A DNA stretch of 64,000 bases from Centroberyx gerrardi (GCF_048128805.1 NC_136005.1:16440760-16504759); one strand, 5' to 3'; numbered from the stretch's first letter, positions 46,801 to 60,335 are shown. The notes: generated by a model from the sequence alone, not told the origin. Program-made: numbers and translations.

Positions 46801-49800
46801 CCTCCATCTCCTGCAGCCTCTGCTTCTCCGCTTCTAGCTTTTTCTTTCTTTCCTCCTCTTCTCTTTCCTCCGCCAGCTTCTTCTCTAAACGCAGACGCTC
46901 TGCCTTGAGCTCCTGCTGCCTCCTCTGCTCCTCCTCCTCCTCTCGCTTCTTTCTTTCCTCCTCCTCTTTTCTCCTCTGCTCCTCCAGACGTCTTTTCTCT
47001 TCCTCTTCCCGCTGTCGACGCTCCTGTTCTTCTCGCATCCTCCTATCCTCCTCTTCCCTCCGTATCCGCTCTTCTTCCTCTCGTTGTCTCCTTTCTTCTT
47101 CTTCCCTAATCCTTCTCTCCTCTTCCTCCTTCCTTCTCCTCTCCGCCTCCTCTCTAAGCTTTCTTTCCTCCTCCTCTTTACGGATACGTTCCTCCTCTTG
47201 TTGTTTACGACACCTCTCCTCCTCTAGTTCGCGCAGCCTCAACTCCTCTGCTCTCTTCTTGTTCTCCTCTTCCTCCTGTCTGAGCCTCTGTTCCTCCAGC
47301 TCTCTCTTCCTCCTGGTCTCGTGTCTCTCCTCCTCATGTAATCTCTGTTTCTTGGAGTTTTCTAGGGAGTCGTAGTGAGGCTCTTCAGCAGCCGTCCTGT
47401 GGTGTTCATCTGTGGAGACGCCTGCTCCCTCCTGGTCCTCCTGCAGCACACCAGGAAGAGACACCTCTTGGAGATCCTGGGAATGAAGAAATATGATCAG
47501 TTCCCTTTTCTCTACTACACCAAAGGGTAAGACTTATGGCAAAGTGAATCAACAACATGCAAAGACCCCTGCCCCCTGCTTGCTGCCCCAAGAGGCAACT
47601 CGTATCTGGACCTATGCCTCGCTCACCTGTGTAAACCGACGGTGCTTGCGGGAAATCCTCTGATTTTTAGGTTTGACAGACAGTTTATGCTTGGCAGCAG
47701 TGTTGTCTAAGCGAGGAACAGACTGCGGGACAGCATCCAGGTTGATGGACTCAATAGTACCGGTGGGTGGAAGAACTCGTTTGGACCTGGGGGACTTCAC
47801 CGGAGTGCTGTGTGTCCCGGCCTGTTGGGCCCCCTGGACCTGCTTGTCACATTAACAGAACATTCACTTACAGTCTGTGTACTCATACCTTTAGCATTCA
47901 AGTACAACACAGAACCAAACAGATGCTATCTTAGTCATTACCTTTGGCTCTGTTTTTGCTGGCTCAGCCTCTACCTGGGCCAACACCTTCAGAGGGCTCC
48001 GGGGAACCTCCTCCTCATCTGAACTGCCCTCATCTCCTTCACTCTTCCTCATAGAGGGAGGCTTCTGGCCAAACTTGATACTTTGTGCTATCTGCCTCTG
48101 TTTGATCAATGAAAAGAGTCATAAGTTATGTATTCAGAGAAAGAGAGAGAACAGAACTGATCGGCAACTGGGTGTATATTGTTAAAGGGCCGACCTGCAG
48201 GTTCCTAACTTTATCGGAGACGTTTTCCTGGGACATGGTGTGATCTAGACTGGGCTCCTTCACCGGTTCCTCGGGGATAAAGATGCTGTCGTGGGAGAGA
48301 GCTCGAGATCCAATGGGATTCAACTCCCTACAGACAAATAAGGGTGACTTTAGTGTTGCAGCATGTCATTACTGTCAATCATTCATTCATTCATTATGAG
48401 GAGGGTTTAGTATCACTCAGTAAATCAATTTACACAAAGAAGGGAATGACCTCTCTACACATCAGCAGTCTAACCCCACCAATTAAAGGCTAAAACCCTG
48501 TCAAGCCTTTTATAAGCTGCATTTGAGCAGTGCCCCACCCTTCTCTCACCAGACTGTGAGATTGCAATTTGCAGTGTTTATACAAGTCCATTTGAACATT
48601 TTCAGAGTTAAATTAACACTGATAATTACTGTCATGTATATATGGATAACCAAAGAGATAAATAAATAAATAAAATGAGAAGCCAGTTTATGATTTGTAT
48701 GAGATTCATGTTTTAGTGGGTCTCAATGGTCAGACTAATCTCCCCTTACTGTGAATAAGGTTGGCTTGCTCTAACAAATGAAGGCCAAGAAATACTCAAA
48801 CCTCCAGAATGGATGCTGAATAATTGATAAGACCTGTGGTTATGGCTTTTATCAGACAATAAACAAATAACACAGGAGGAAAAGCTCAATCCCAATGTAT
48901 GTATCACGCACTGAGAAATATTTGCTGAGTGTAAAAATGAAACTGGATTTTTGTAGTTACCTCAGATTTTGATTGGTCTCCTCATCGTCAGATACAACTC
49001 CATTACACACTTCGCCAGTAGAAAAACTAGCCTTTAGCTCTGTTGCATCAAAGCCCCTCTCTGCCTCCCTCTTCTTCCTCTTCCCAAACAAACGTCTGAA
49101 GGGCTGGAATTTGCCCTGTCGCCTCCTCTCTGTCGACGAAAAAAACAGATGATAACCACAGCCACATACAATCAGATCATCAGTCTTTATGTCTCACCCT
49201 CAGGCTAGATAACTAGTAGGACTGTGCGTATGGGCGTGTGCGTGTTGTGATAAATGACGAAATGCGATTGATTGAATCAAAACAAAACAATTCAAAATAG
49301 CAGATGGAATGAGGAGAAAACCTTGGCTCTTTTGTTCATACTTACCCATGTTTACAGGGAGCAGAAAGGATAAATACCAAGAAGGATGAGGATTGCCGAC
49401 AGCCAATGAACCTGCTATTGCTGCTTTTAAAATATGGTGAAACTTATCAAATCCCTGAATTATTGACTGAAAAAATGTCAATCATTGGTCTTTATAGACT
49501 ACACCATTCCCACTTGAGAGAAGGTATTGTAGTCTAATGGGACTTGGTACAAACCCACAATGATATCTGGCTATCCACAAGGTTTCATGGAGTTAATCTT
49601 TGTAAATGTGTGGCTCACCAGACGTTTGATCTGTAATATCTGACCTTGACTCTCCAATAGATATCACTGTCTCACAGTTACACACGTTTTTCCCAATGCA
49701 AAATGAAAGCAAGAGAACTCTCATTTTGATTCTTGCTACTTATGACACATACAGTATATGGCTTTAATCTCTCATGCCGCTGACTCATTTAGCAGCAAGG

Positions 49801-52541
49801 CATTTCCTGCTGCTGTAGTCAAATTACAACAATAAACTGCCTTAAAAGGGGTAATATGATGCTAAAGAAGCAAAAAGATAAAAACATGTCTATAGTAAAC
49901 CTACCTAATCAACCAAAGCAGTTGTAGAAAACCCTCTTGCTATTTTCCAGTCATGTTTTCTACAACTGTGTTCTAGTTATGATACTAAGTTTGGACTTTT
50001 GGTTCATAACTTTATTTCCTTATCATCCTTCAAGCCAGAAGGTTATAAACTCTGTCACATAAGCTAAACTTTCCCACGTGTAAAGGGAAAAAAAAATGCT
50101 CTGTGGCCTCCTTGGGATCCCTATGATGAGATTTGTTGATATGATGTAATCAGCTTACTGTAAATAAGTTGAATATCTACACATATCTATTTGCTGTATT
50201 TCAGAATCTCATTTCATAACAATACTTCAGTCATTACCAGCTGAGCTACACCGACAGTTTGAAGTAGACGAAATCTTATCAGTGAATGCATGAAAAATGT
50301 GTATGGAGCGACCAGTAGGAACCTTCTGCTGAATGTAGTCAAGAGTGCATTTTGACTGTTTCATAATGACTACAAGGAAAAGGATGGACAGAGGAATCCA
50401 ATGCCACATTTGTCCGTCTACAAAAGTCAGGCTGTGTGTTTTGTTTTTGTCTGTGTATGTGTGTGTGTCTGAGTACTTGTGGAGGTCTAATGGGTGAACC
50501 AAGTGGGTGAGGTTACAAAGCTACAAAGCTACTCTACACCACTGTGAAGAGAAGCGTTCTCGGGGCTCTGCGGGTATCCCTTTCAGAGCTATAAGTAGCA
50601 ACTGGTGTGGGATTTCACTCTGCATGCTGCTCACTACACCAGAAGCATCATGGGAAATGATACAGTAAACTAATTTCCACCAACTCCCTGACTCCGAACT
50701 GTGCGTCTTTGTGTTGGTGTGGGAGAAGAGGAGTTTAAATGAAGTGTATGTATTTACACTATACACAGCAATTGTGTAGCAATGACTGACAAAGAAATGA
50801 ATTTATATACAGTGTGTGGAAATATTTATCATACCACTATCTTTTATTGACGGAGTATGCACTGTGTACTGGTTTATCTAAAATAGGACAGTGTGCTGGT
50901 TTGACTAAAAGAGAACTTGTTTATCCTCGGGGACTGAATGTGTCACCACTCCTGACTCCTGACCATGTAAATCACATCAAAACAGCGGAAATCAATCGTC
51001 TCGCCCCAGACTAAAGTGCCAGTCTTACCCATATCTATGATATCGTCAATGCCATACAGAAACGCTGTATCTCCAAAAAAATCTAATTTTCAGGAATCCA
51101 TTCATGTTTGAGATGGCTTGCCTTATCAGCTGTCAATCAATAAAAAAAAAGAAATGTTTTGGTTAAATGGAAATATTTGTTTTCTGCAGGGCAGTGTTGA
51201 AATCGATGACATGCTCAAATCGCTCTGTCAGACCCACTCTCACTCTGTCTATGTAAGTAAAGTGAGTGATATTACAGTGTGACACTGATGTTCTGTTTCC
51301 CCACAGCATGCTTTCCCAGCATCAGGGCCTGTCCAGTGTTTCTGCTCTGGTACGTGGCCCATAATGCACTGCCGCTGGCATGCTCACACACTCATGCGTG
51401 AAACGAGGAAGGACACGTTTTCAGCAGCGTACTCCACTCAGCAGCGCTCCACACAGCAGCTAGTCGACGTAACGCCAGGGTTAACTCTCACATTCACTAC
51501 TTCCTGTGTTCTCAGTCCTGGTCCGCAGCACCCAGTCTTGCTGGTTTTCATTCTAGCCATCTAATTAGGGACCGATTTACACCTGGGAGAGCAGGTGAAT
51601 GCAATTAACTCGCTGGTAGGATAGAAAACCAGCAGTACTCTAGCTGCTGAGGTCCAGGGTTGAAAACCACTGCTATAGTGTACTACAGGGGTATTCAACT
51701 GTGTGACATGGAGGACTGATACAGGTTTTCATTCCCACCAAAGACTGCACCAGGTGATTTCACTGTTTAGTTCCTCTTCTTTGGTTAAAGGTGTGAAATC
51801 ACCTGGTGTAATCTTTGGTTGGAATGAAAACACTTGGCCCTCCTTAGCACATGGCTGAATACACCTGGTGCACTACTTGTTTCACAAATATATAGTCACT
51901 GCCAGGCAAACACACACAATGCAGCAGCTCACTGTACTGTAATAACATTACAGTCAGCAAATATTTAGTAATGTATTCAGGATGATGTACTAAATGAAAA
52001 CTGTCTGGTGTGCGTCACTATACTGATTTTTAGGCTTTGATCTAGGCAGCCTATTACAAGTGTTGGGACACAAATTTGACCTCTTGCTGTTTTGATATTG
52101 ATACGTTGTTTTCTTTGCTTTATACCACTGATCTAATCTTTAATACATGTGCTCATGTATGCCCTGTGATCAAATTCCATCATAAAACTGTATAAAATGA
52201 TTAAATAAAAGCTAGTGAGGTAAGGAACAAAGAACTCACAAGTCAGAACCTTGGTCACAGCACACAACTAGCATATCTAATGGCCTCCGTAAATCTCTAC
52301 TATCATGTCAAACCCATCACCACACCATGCACTTCTTAAAGAGACAGTGAAAAAAGAACAATAAACCAAGGCAAACAGAGGTCTCATTTCACCTCATTGG
52401 TGTTGCCATCAATTCTATTTTAAGCACCGTCTCTTTAAGATGGGATCTAAAAGCACTCTTTTTTTCCTGTTTACCTGGGCCTTTGGATACGGTTACCTCT
52501 AAACGCATGTCATGCTTAGTTTCCTTGGCGTCCGTTGCCAT
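43848..52541 (-). CDS. cracd: Capping protein-inhibiting regulator of actin dynamics (CRACD/KIAA1211)
   Basis: Nine coding exons on the minus strand: 52541-52475, 49129-48961, 48327-48195, 48097-47942, 47839-47627, 47476-45091, 44779-44589, 44455-44296 and 44008-43848. They give about 1211 aa (human about 1233). Conserved blocks in order: GKFQPFRRLFGKRKKRE, ALSHDSIFIP, GTIESINLDAVP, NTAAKHKLSVKPKNQR, a long Glu/Arg-rich coiled coil (start of the 2.4-kb exon), PHTAILVTGAQLCG, FAKDLPSFLVPS, FGIKLRRTNYSLRF, LQSRHSLD, WITLALQKQKGFREQQ and the C-terminal EPAWLALAKRKAKAWSDCPQ. CRACD binds and restrains F-actin capping protein, favouring filament growth and junction integrity in epithelia. It is next to aasdh as in human 4q12. 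A second possible first exon is at 49349-49346. Untranslated exons probably lie further upstream. Confidence 0.95.
46680..47340 (-). repeat. GA-rich coding tract for the CRACD coiled coil
   Basis: About 220 codons of imperfect Glu/Arg/Lys repeats (units such as EEERR, REEEE, RKEEEE) predicted as a single long alpha-helix or coiled coil. Strong purine bias on the coding strand. It creates a long open frame on the opposite strand that is not a gene. Confidence 0.85.
51503..51672. mobile_element. Fold-back hAT-like MITE (first of an adjacent pair)
   Basis: The two ends are inverted copies of each other for about 50 bases. The left arm contains CCTGGTCCGCAGCA and GCTGGTTTTCATTCTAGCC, and the right arm contains GGTAGGATAGAAAACCAGC and TGCTGAGGTCCAGGG. 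The right terminus, read inward, is CAGTGGTTTTCAACCCTGG, a typical hAT end. No clear target duplication. In a cracd intron. Confidence 0.7.
51686..51867. mobile_element. Fold-back hAT-like MITE (second of the pair) with 8-bp target duplication
   Basis: 182 bp. Left end CAGGGGTATTCAACTGTG; right end, inverted, CAGGTGTATTCAGCCATG. The arms (GGTTTTCATTCCCACCAAAG, CACCAGGTGATTTCAC and their complements) form an almost complete hairpin about 78 bases long on each side. Flanks are GTGTACTA (51678-51685) and GTGCACTA (51868-51875), 7 of 8 identical. Confidence 0.85.
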
Positions 52542-55500
52542 GGTCACTGCACACCTTGGCTGTGGTGAGAGAAGAGGGAAGTGAACATGGGGATGTTGTT
52601 ATCTGCTTTATTGCAAGAGCAAGGGAGCGAGTAGGAGCCTTTACTAGAGGGGAAAAAAGAGACGAGGCTAGAGCAGAGCAGCCCTGACTGAGAGAGGAGA
52701 GACACATGAGAGTTCAGTAACGGGGCACTGCACACTCACTCTGCTGGAGCTGCAGTTTGACTTTCCACGTGTCTCGCTTTTTATTTTTCTCTTTATCGCC
52801 TCCAGCCTTCTCATCAATAAAGCTCCGCTCCTGTCTTAGCTCTCTCAGAATGTCTCTTGGTGATCTGCTTGTTAAGGGCCTGATAAAGCCTCAACTGTTT
52901 TAAAAGCACGATGCGCCCTCTGAGGCCACTCTGTTATGGCTCGTTGGGGCACAAATGATGGTCTTTCAAAAGCCAAACATACATCTTAAATGATAACACA
53001 CACAACTAAGTGGTCGGGGGATGCAGGTATTACTGACGTTAAACAGAAATCATCCCCTTCTCCTAATAAAGCAAGTAAACACATTATACAATTTCTCAAT
53101 AAGACAAGCTATTATAGAAAGATTAATCACAGAATCCTTACTCCTGTCTCTTCCCCATCATCTATAGCAGCTGAGCGAAACATGTTTACTCTCAGCAGGG
53201 AGGCCCTTTGTTCTATCTAATCTGTATTTGATTAGAGATCCTCCATAAAGATACAATATGAATAATCATCACAGTAAAACCACATAAACCAACCCTCATG
53301 ATTATAAACTGACAGTAACCAACAAACCCCGACTGACGGCTCCCTGAACCTTTACTCTTTGCTTCTCACTACTCATCCTCTACCCAACACCTGTCTCCAG
53401 CATGGCCGAGCCACAGGTTTTCTGATGTACAGTGGAAATGTGTGTAAAAACCACAAGCACTCGGGCCGGCGGTGTAATACCAGAGTGTGTGAGACAGTAC
53501 TGAGAGAGGCGACCGTGAGAGAGACGGGGAGAGGAGCCCGCCGTCTCCAGCCGGATCAGCATGCCGTGGGCTTCCTTCCTGACAGACCCTCTCAGAAATG
53601 TCTCACCCAGAATGGCTCTTTGTCCCGTCCGACTCCGGTCAGCGCAGAACAAGGAGCGAGCAAGCATGTTTGTTAGTGGGAGTGTGTGAACGCCAACAGT
53701 GTGTGTGTGTGTGGCTGTGTGTGGCAGAGGAGAGAGACTGTATGCGGTTGTGTCTGCTGGTTTACAGAGCGATATTGTAGATTGTAGACAGACAGCATGT
53801 ATGAATCAGTAAAAATACGCTTCATTGTTTGTGTCTGTCTGTCTATTTACATGCGTTGAGCTTGTGCAAGTATGGGGCTCAAGCAGCCTGACTGTCGGTC
53901 CTAATGTTGAGCAGGTGTCTATGTGGTAAGGAGCTTGGTGTATGGCGTGTGTGTGTTTGTGTCTGTTTATGGGTGTGCGTGTGTAGTCCTATTGCTGCAG
54001 AGGACAGACTTGGGGAGCAGAACTACAGATGGGATGGGAGAAGCACGAGGAGCGGCCATGTGCTCTACAGAAGCAGAGAAATGCCTTTGACAAGGATAGC
54101 TGCATCATAGTATGGCGGTGGCATAACACGATGCTCCGTTGCAGCGCTGTCAAGGACTCAGCAGCTCAACATCATTTGATGGTGACACTCTGTACCACAA
54201 CGGGCCAGACAACTACCAGTGTCCAATGGTATAGCTCAGTAGCTTTAGCATGGTGGGGTCAGCTAGGTGCCATAACCTTACAGCGTAAACAGCTTGCTGA
54301 CAAAGCAGACAGACGTGGCGGAGCTGTGTAACAGTTTACCTAGTTCAGCTGCACAGCTCGAGATGGCTGCGCACCACTGCAGTAAAACCTTAGGGAACAT
54401 CGATCTGCCCTTTTGCACAAAGCTTGTTTTACCCAGATGAACGTCGCTGCTGCCTCCGCTGTGGCTTTGGGAGAAACGGTGAAATAAATACAGAACAGAG
54501 ACAAAAACAGCAGGTTTGGGTTTGTTAGGTTTGTTACGTAGCATCAGGTGCTCTCATGAGAGTGAGGGACAGATGATGGAGAAGACTGAGTTTGGCATGG
54601 AGGGTGACGTGGAGGTGTGGATGAGGAAGCGCTTCTAAACAGCAGGAACTGGATCTATCAAGGTGGCTGATGAGGGGACAAGGACAAAAACGATGAATGT
54701 GAAGGACGAAAGGCTTTCATCACCATCGATGATATGGGCAGTCTGGGAAGCTTCAGGAAACCTTACACGAGAGCTGTTGTCTCATCAGCACCAACTCTTT
54801 GTCCCACTCTCATTCTTTGCCTTTCTCTGAAGTTTTAGCAGCCTCTGGTTTCCACGGCAACGCTTTTGCAGCAGCCGGGACCAAAGGACACACCAAGCAG
54901 AATCAGCTGACACACCAGGCTCGTCCCTCATCACTACAAACAGACTCAACTACTTGACTTGACATGCCTGCATCATGCTGCTCCTTGTGGTTTTCCTGAA
55001 TTTGTACATTAGTAAACAAGTGTTGTTCAGCATGTCAGACCCAAAGCAAAACCACCACTGTAATGAATGATAAGAGTTGTATTAAACACTTGGTTGGAGG
55101 TGCTAAACAAACGTCTGCAGTAGCCAACAGTACAGTATATATATATCTAAAGGGTGCATGCAAGAAGGCAATGGATGCGTGTGACACAGAGCATCAATCA
55201 CATGACCAGGGTTATAGTTACCACACCAGCCAATGGTTAACTAATAACGCTTCAGTGTGTAACGTAATGACAACAAACAACAGAGAGAGGCCTTTTTTTC
55301 CACTGACAGTCTCAAACACTGACATTGTGACATGCACAACTGACATTGTGACATGCACAACTGACATAGTATGTTTTCCACTGAAAGACGAGTAACCTCA
55401 GGTATGTAGTAATATCGATAAACATCATTAAAACACCCTATATAATATAAACTGTTTTGCTGCACGGATATCAGTAATGGTTTGGCATACTAAAAGACAG

Positions 55501-58500
55501 CCAATGCACTGACAAAATAAATAGGAACTAGAGTAACTGGCAACCTGCGAACAAACCACAACTACAAAAAGCTGAACTTAACATTCAATATTCTCTAAAG
55601 AGCAATTGTTCCAGACTTTCTGTATAAGAATGCCTTCTTACCTTCGTGCAACCGGCTGTGTACGAGGGTATCTATGAGTGTGTGGCCGTTCCACCTGCCT
55701 GCTGTCACTGTGGAACTAGGGCATTACCTGGAGTCAGGTATCAGATGCAGTAAGGGCTTGGTTGTGTGTGTGCGTGCATGTGTGTGTGTGTGTGTGGGCA
55801 TATGGGAGAGACAGAGACAGAGAGAGGGAGGTGTATCCTTTGGTGTTTTTATATCGATGAAAATTTGATTGCACTCCGAGGCGCAGTCACATACTCCGGA
55901 ATGAAAATAACCGTCTCTGTAGCTGCAGTGTGGGTTCGTGAGTGCAGATACGTGTTCGAGCGAGCACATGTACGGTCAGACAGTCCGAGGGGAGAAGGTG
56001 TGTCAGTAGGGATAGGGCAGTGAGCGCTGAGCGAGGAGAGATGGGCGTTCTACTGTGTCTGTTGCTGCTGCTGTGCTGAGGAGGCACAAAGTGACACTTT
56101 GTTTCCCAGCCAGATAGCCAGTGCAGGAGGAGAACAGAGTAGCATTCATCATTTCAACTGGCTGATGCACACAAAGCCTTTCATTGTGAGTGAGCAATAA
56201 ATGTGTGTGCACATGTTTGATTATAATGGTTCGTAATGTGGTGCGCCACAACTGCTTAATAATGTTATAGTCATAAATGACCTCATAGCCTTCTGACTTG
56301 ACCTCTGACTATATGCAATACACATTATGAGACTGGTGAAATTGTAGTGTTAAGCGGTCATTTTCTTAGCGTACATCATTTACATTGTATTTTATGAGAA
56401 GCAAAGCCTTACTTCCCTGTATCCGGTAGCTTCAATAGATGAAACGTCCTCATTTCATGCCTATATTAGCCTGATCTGGAAGCATAATGGGTGTACATCA
56501 GCATAGTGTTACCGTGTAATAGGGCAGCCCCCCCACACTCCAGTTTTGGCAGGATCACACTGCAGTCTCAGAGGGATATGGTAATGATGGGGCTTTACCA
56601 ACCTGGATGCCGCCTATATTACAGCAGCATTGCACTTCAAAGACAGACTGCTCCCTGACTGTGTATATAAATAGAAACCCCCAGTAAACCAGCGCAAACA
56701 CGCACTTACACATTTACACACAGCCACATGCATGCAGGCATACAAGCACACACAGGATGAGGGAAGAATAAATCTTAATCACTACACAATGTGTAGAGAG
56801 GTATAGAGGCCAGGATCAACCGCCCTCAGCAATTCTGTGTTATAGTAGCAGCCACTGCACTTGTAATGTAGAGTGAGCCAGTCATTCATAATTTTCATGG
56901 AAATGAGAAGACCTATCTATATGTTGATTTTAATATACCTTTCAGATCCAAACTGTATGTAAAGCTTGGAATATGTTAACATATTTATTGATATTTTACT
57001 GATCGATGGATAAGGATGGGCTTCAAGAAAAAGAAAAACAGCTTACTGGAGATAATTCGATGGGGGAAACGGGCTAATCCTTTTAATTCTATGGTGGGAT
57101 GAACTAGTAGGCCTAGTCTCAGTGACAACGTATACATCATCAAACTAATGGTGCTCCATCTACAGCCTGCTGCTTTTTCTTGTTATCTTGTATATGTACT
57201 GAAATTCCTTAAGTGTTTGCCTTAAACAGGTCAGGAGAACAGAGTTTGCCATCTTTCCAAGAGCCTTTTTTAAAAAGAATACAGGCAAATATTTGTGGGA
57301 ATAGTGATGTATTGCATAGACATGTGTAAACATATCTTAAACCACATTTCTGAAACGTTGATGTCAGTATGATACTTGCACCACAGAGGACTGAATAAAT
57401 TAGGACAGAGCTCACAAGGAATAAAGAGGTAAACTGTAATTACCATTTTCTGTCTTAGATAAGAGCTGCACTGATACAGATACCAGTGCTGGGTATCAGA
57501 CGGTATGAATCCCTAAAGTGAAGGCCAGATACTATTGATGGTGCTAAAATAATGCTTCACTCATAAAGCCTTTAAAATTTAATAGGCTACACCCCTCCAC
57601 ACACACTAAATTGTCAATATTAAGAGTATGAGTGCACAAATTAGCAAACACTGGTATGGTGCAGCTCTACCTTACCCTAATATGCTGCTATGTGAGTGCA
57701 AATTAATCTGTATTTAAACAAACAAAAAACAGTGAGTCAGACCGTTTTTCTCCGCATCTACAGTAATTCAATTAATAGTTGCAGTTTCTCTAGGGCCATT
57801 ACATGATTCAAATAAAAAGTAATGCTGTTTATCTATGCAGGTACTGTAAAAGCACAGTACAGATGTCTCTGGAAAAATGTTCATTAGTCACCATTTGCAT
57901 AGTGATGACATGGTAATTTAACACAGACAACTCATTGTTTACTGTGCAGCTATGCATATCTTACAGTCCAAACATTTATGCCCCTGCAAAACACCTAAAA
58001 CTGACCATTGCAGTACTTTATAAAAACACTACATTCTTGAATCATTAATGGTGAAGAAGCACAGTCTTTGCCATGACAGTTTTTCCTATTTCTTCTCTAA
58101 AGCACACACCTAAATGGCACATTGCACAGCTCTGGTCCTAATATGATGACTTTGCTTATCACCCTTGCATCAGTTCATATGCCTGTCCATTTGTATGATT
58201 CCAGGTGATCACTACAACCTATAGCCTACTTCCCTATACGAAATCAGGTATCCTAGTGAAGCAGACAACCAACAAACCAACCAGTTTACTCAACCCAGCA
58301 CCATAAATGCAACACCAGCAGGATTCCTTCCAAGCCTGTGAATTAATTTCTGGCGAAATGCCATTCATTCTCCCTGCCCCTATGTCTGAGGATGAAAGTC
58401 CATTGACGTTGACAGTAAATGCAGCATTGATGAAAACGAGGCTAAGCTTACACATAAATACATGTGCGGAGAAAAGAAAAAAAAACAATCCATAATTTCA

Positions 58501-59000
58501 GTTTTTCGCACATGTAGCAGGCCGACACCGTAATATACATTAGGCCTATGCATGAGGTATTCCAACTGACTCAAAATCCTGATGTTTAAAAGGCTGGATA
58601 GTCAGTCGTTTCGATGACTGACACGGGTAGCTTTTGTGAAAAAAGGCAGACTATAGAGACGAGCTGCCTATATAAACCTACAGACATGGATCAATACGTA
58701 ACCGTTAATGGTAGATTAACGGGTGCGTGCTGCATAGGGATTACAGTCTATTAATTGCAGAATAAAAGGCGCACGGAGAACAAAGAATCTGGCCTTTGGG
58801 TTTCTCACATATTGTCACAGATTACACGCAAATGCCGTTAAATCAGTTAGCGGTCATTTTGGAATAAGGATAACGATTAATTACACTTTGGCCTATTGAC
58901 ATCGGCGTTTGCGCATTTCCAGCCAGATCAAATTTTAAGTCCCAGCCCTTTTTACAGCACACACACACATCTGCGAAGGATGGAGCAAAAGATCTGTGCA
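52542..59000. other. Sparse region upstream of cracd, no gene supported
   Basis: About 6.5 kb with no coding exon I can support. It includes GC-richer patches near 53.4-53.7 kb and 55.9-56.05 kb, TG-rich stretches near 53.70 kb, 53.95 kb and 55.77 kb, and AT-rich sequence elsewhere. Most likely it is intron between untranslated cracd exons, plus intergenic sequence. Confidence 0.4.
55317..55370 (+). repeat. 21-bp tandem repeat, about 2.5 copies
   Basis: The unit CTGACATTGTGACATGCACAA is repeated in tandem, the last copy partial. Local duplication of no evident function. Confidence 0.85.
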
Positions 59001-59139
59001 GGTCAATGAGAAATGAGAGGTGGGATACAGTGACAAGGTCATAAGCTTCGTGAAAATGGAGCCACTATTCATCATAAGAATCACCAAATGGAAGAAAAGG
59101 AAAAAATGCCACCACCTTTTTGACGTGATTCCTCCTTCC

Positions 59140-59350
59140 GATCAGCCTTGAAGTTGCCCACGGCGCTCCGACCCTTTTGTGTTGCTGATGCTGCGGGTGC
59201 CCGAGACGGAGACGCACGCACGGAGAGACGCACCGACAGCCCCGCACAGCTGCACGCATGTGAGATGGATACGGGAGGGTGTGGCTGCGAGAGAAAGGCA
59301 AGCAGAGCGGCGAGATACAGCCAATATATGCGTCCTTGTCACGATGCGAG
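59140..59350 (-). promoter_or_regulatory. CpG-rich patch, candidate cracd promoter / untranslated first exon
   Basis: The only clearly CpG-rich stretch (CGGAGACGCACGCACGG and similar) in the roughly 9 kb between the cracd first coding exon and chst14. Its position suits the distal start of a gene with long 5' introns, but I found no definite donor. Purely positional inference. Confidence 0.3.
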
Positions 59351-59739
59351 CCTGTTATTGTAACGTAAGCCCGTGTTTTTTCTGAGGGAATTATGCAAGA
59401 AAGGAGCAGCTGAATGGAAACATTATATCCGCCCTACCGAAAAATCACTAATATTCCTATAGGGACTAGTGTGTGTCTGTGGTCGTCAATAGTGAGTTTA
59501 TAGTGACCGTATCGTACTTTATGGTATTTCTTATCTCATTTCGGACAACTATAGGTCTTTCTCCGTTTTATATTTTGGACTTATAGCTAGGCTACATGAT
59601 GTGCGTATGTTTTTTTTTGTTTTGCTGTGATATTGTAAAGTGTCCTTCTAAAATTTGTGAAAGCTACTAGGCTATAGTTATTTCTCTGGGCTATAGTTCA
59701 CAGCGTGGCCGTGGGAGACACCGACAGTGTCCCGTCTAG

Positions 59740-59840
59740 TCTAGACCAGGACCTCTCAAGAGCCTGAAGGGTCCTTGAGGGTGTCCCCAGTAAAAAGATG
59801 AGTTCAATTTCACAATTATTGCACGATGGGAGAAGAGTGG
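59740..59840. mobile_element. Fragment of the hAT-like repeat family also at 16.7 and 61.9 kb
   Basis: Shares GGTCCTTGAGGGTGT followed by CCCCAGTAAAAAGATGAGTT and CAATTATT with the left part of the element at 61886. Ends are not defined; only the left portion is recognisable. Confidence 0.5.
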
Positions 59841-60204
59841 TCATTCTGATAATTTAGTTCACTCTGTCCCTATCTAGCCTATGGACAGTTACGCAGTTCT
59901 ACATCATCTAAAACAAAACGTATAGGCTATTTATCCTGGCATGAAAAGGTTAGAGAACCGCATGGCTACTCTCAATTCCAAAGATTATAGGTTTTATCCT
60001 GCTAACAACACATGTTTAAACTAATCTCCAAGCCTGAAAGGTTGTTCTGGCATTCCAGTCCCAAAGAATGAACTGAGAAATATGAAGTAGGCCTGTTAAC
60101 CTTTATAACACATAAACCCTATGGGCCTAGGCCTATTACAAACATGACAAAACAACCCTTACCCTCAGAAATAACCATGTTATGTCACTGACATTAAATT
60201 CATA

Positions 60205-60330
60205 AAATATTTGGTAACGCTTTATTTTACAGCCCGCTAATTACGGTATAACTAGTTTGTAATTATCGGGTACTAATAAAATAACAATGCTGTAGTTACA
60301 GGGTAACAAAACAAGGTGACTAACGTTCAG
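60205..60330. repeat. Interspersed repeat fragment
   Basis: TTGGTAACGCTTTATTTTACAG followed by CTAATTACGGTATAACTAG and a GTAATTATCGGGTACTAATA stretch is the type of sequence seen repeatedly across fish genomes. Family not named. It directly precedes a LINE remnant. Confidence 0.4.
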
Positions 60331-60335
60331 TGACG

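Larger units (their letters stand above)
49130..52474 (-). other. cracd first coding intron, including a possible alternative first exon
   Basis: At 49349-49346 the minus strand reads ATGG followed by a strong donor GTAAGT, in the same phase as the exon at 52541-52475. It could initiate a short-N-terminus isoform. The intron also holds two fold-back elements at 51.5-51.87 kb. Otherwise AT-rich and featureless. Confidence 0.5.

Noticed and set aside
46203-47375. Long + strand open frame (390 aa, Ser/Leu-rich) opposite cracd
   Set aside because: It is the mirror of the GA-rich coiled-coil codons on the minus strand; low complexity, no homology, no splice or start context. A shadow of cracd.
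52530-52548. X-box-like GTTGCCATGGTCAC over the cracd start codon
   Set aside because: It is formed by the coding start ATGGCAAC and its context; imperfect and most likely coincidental.
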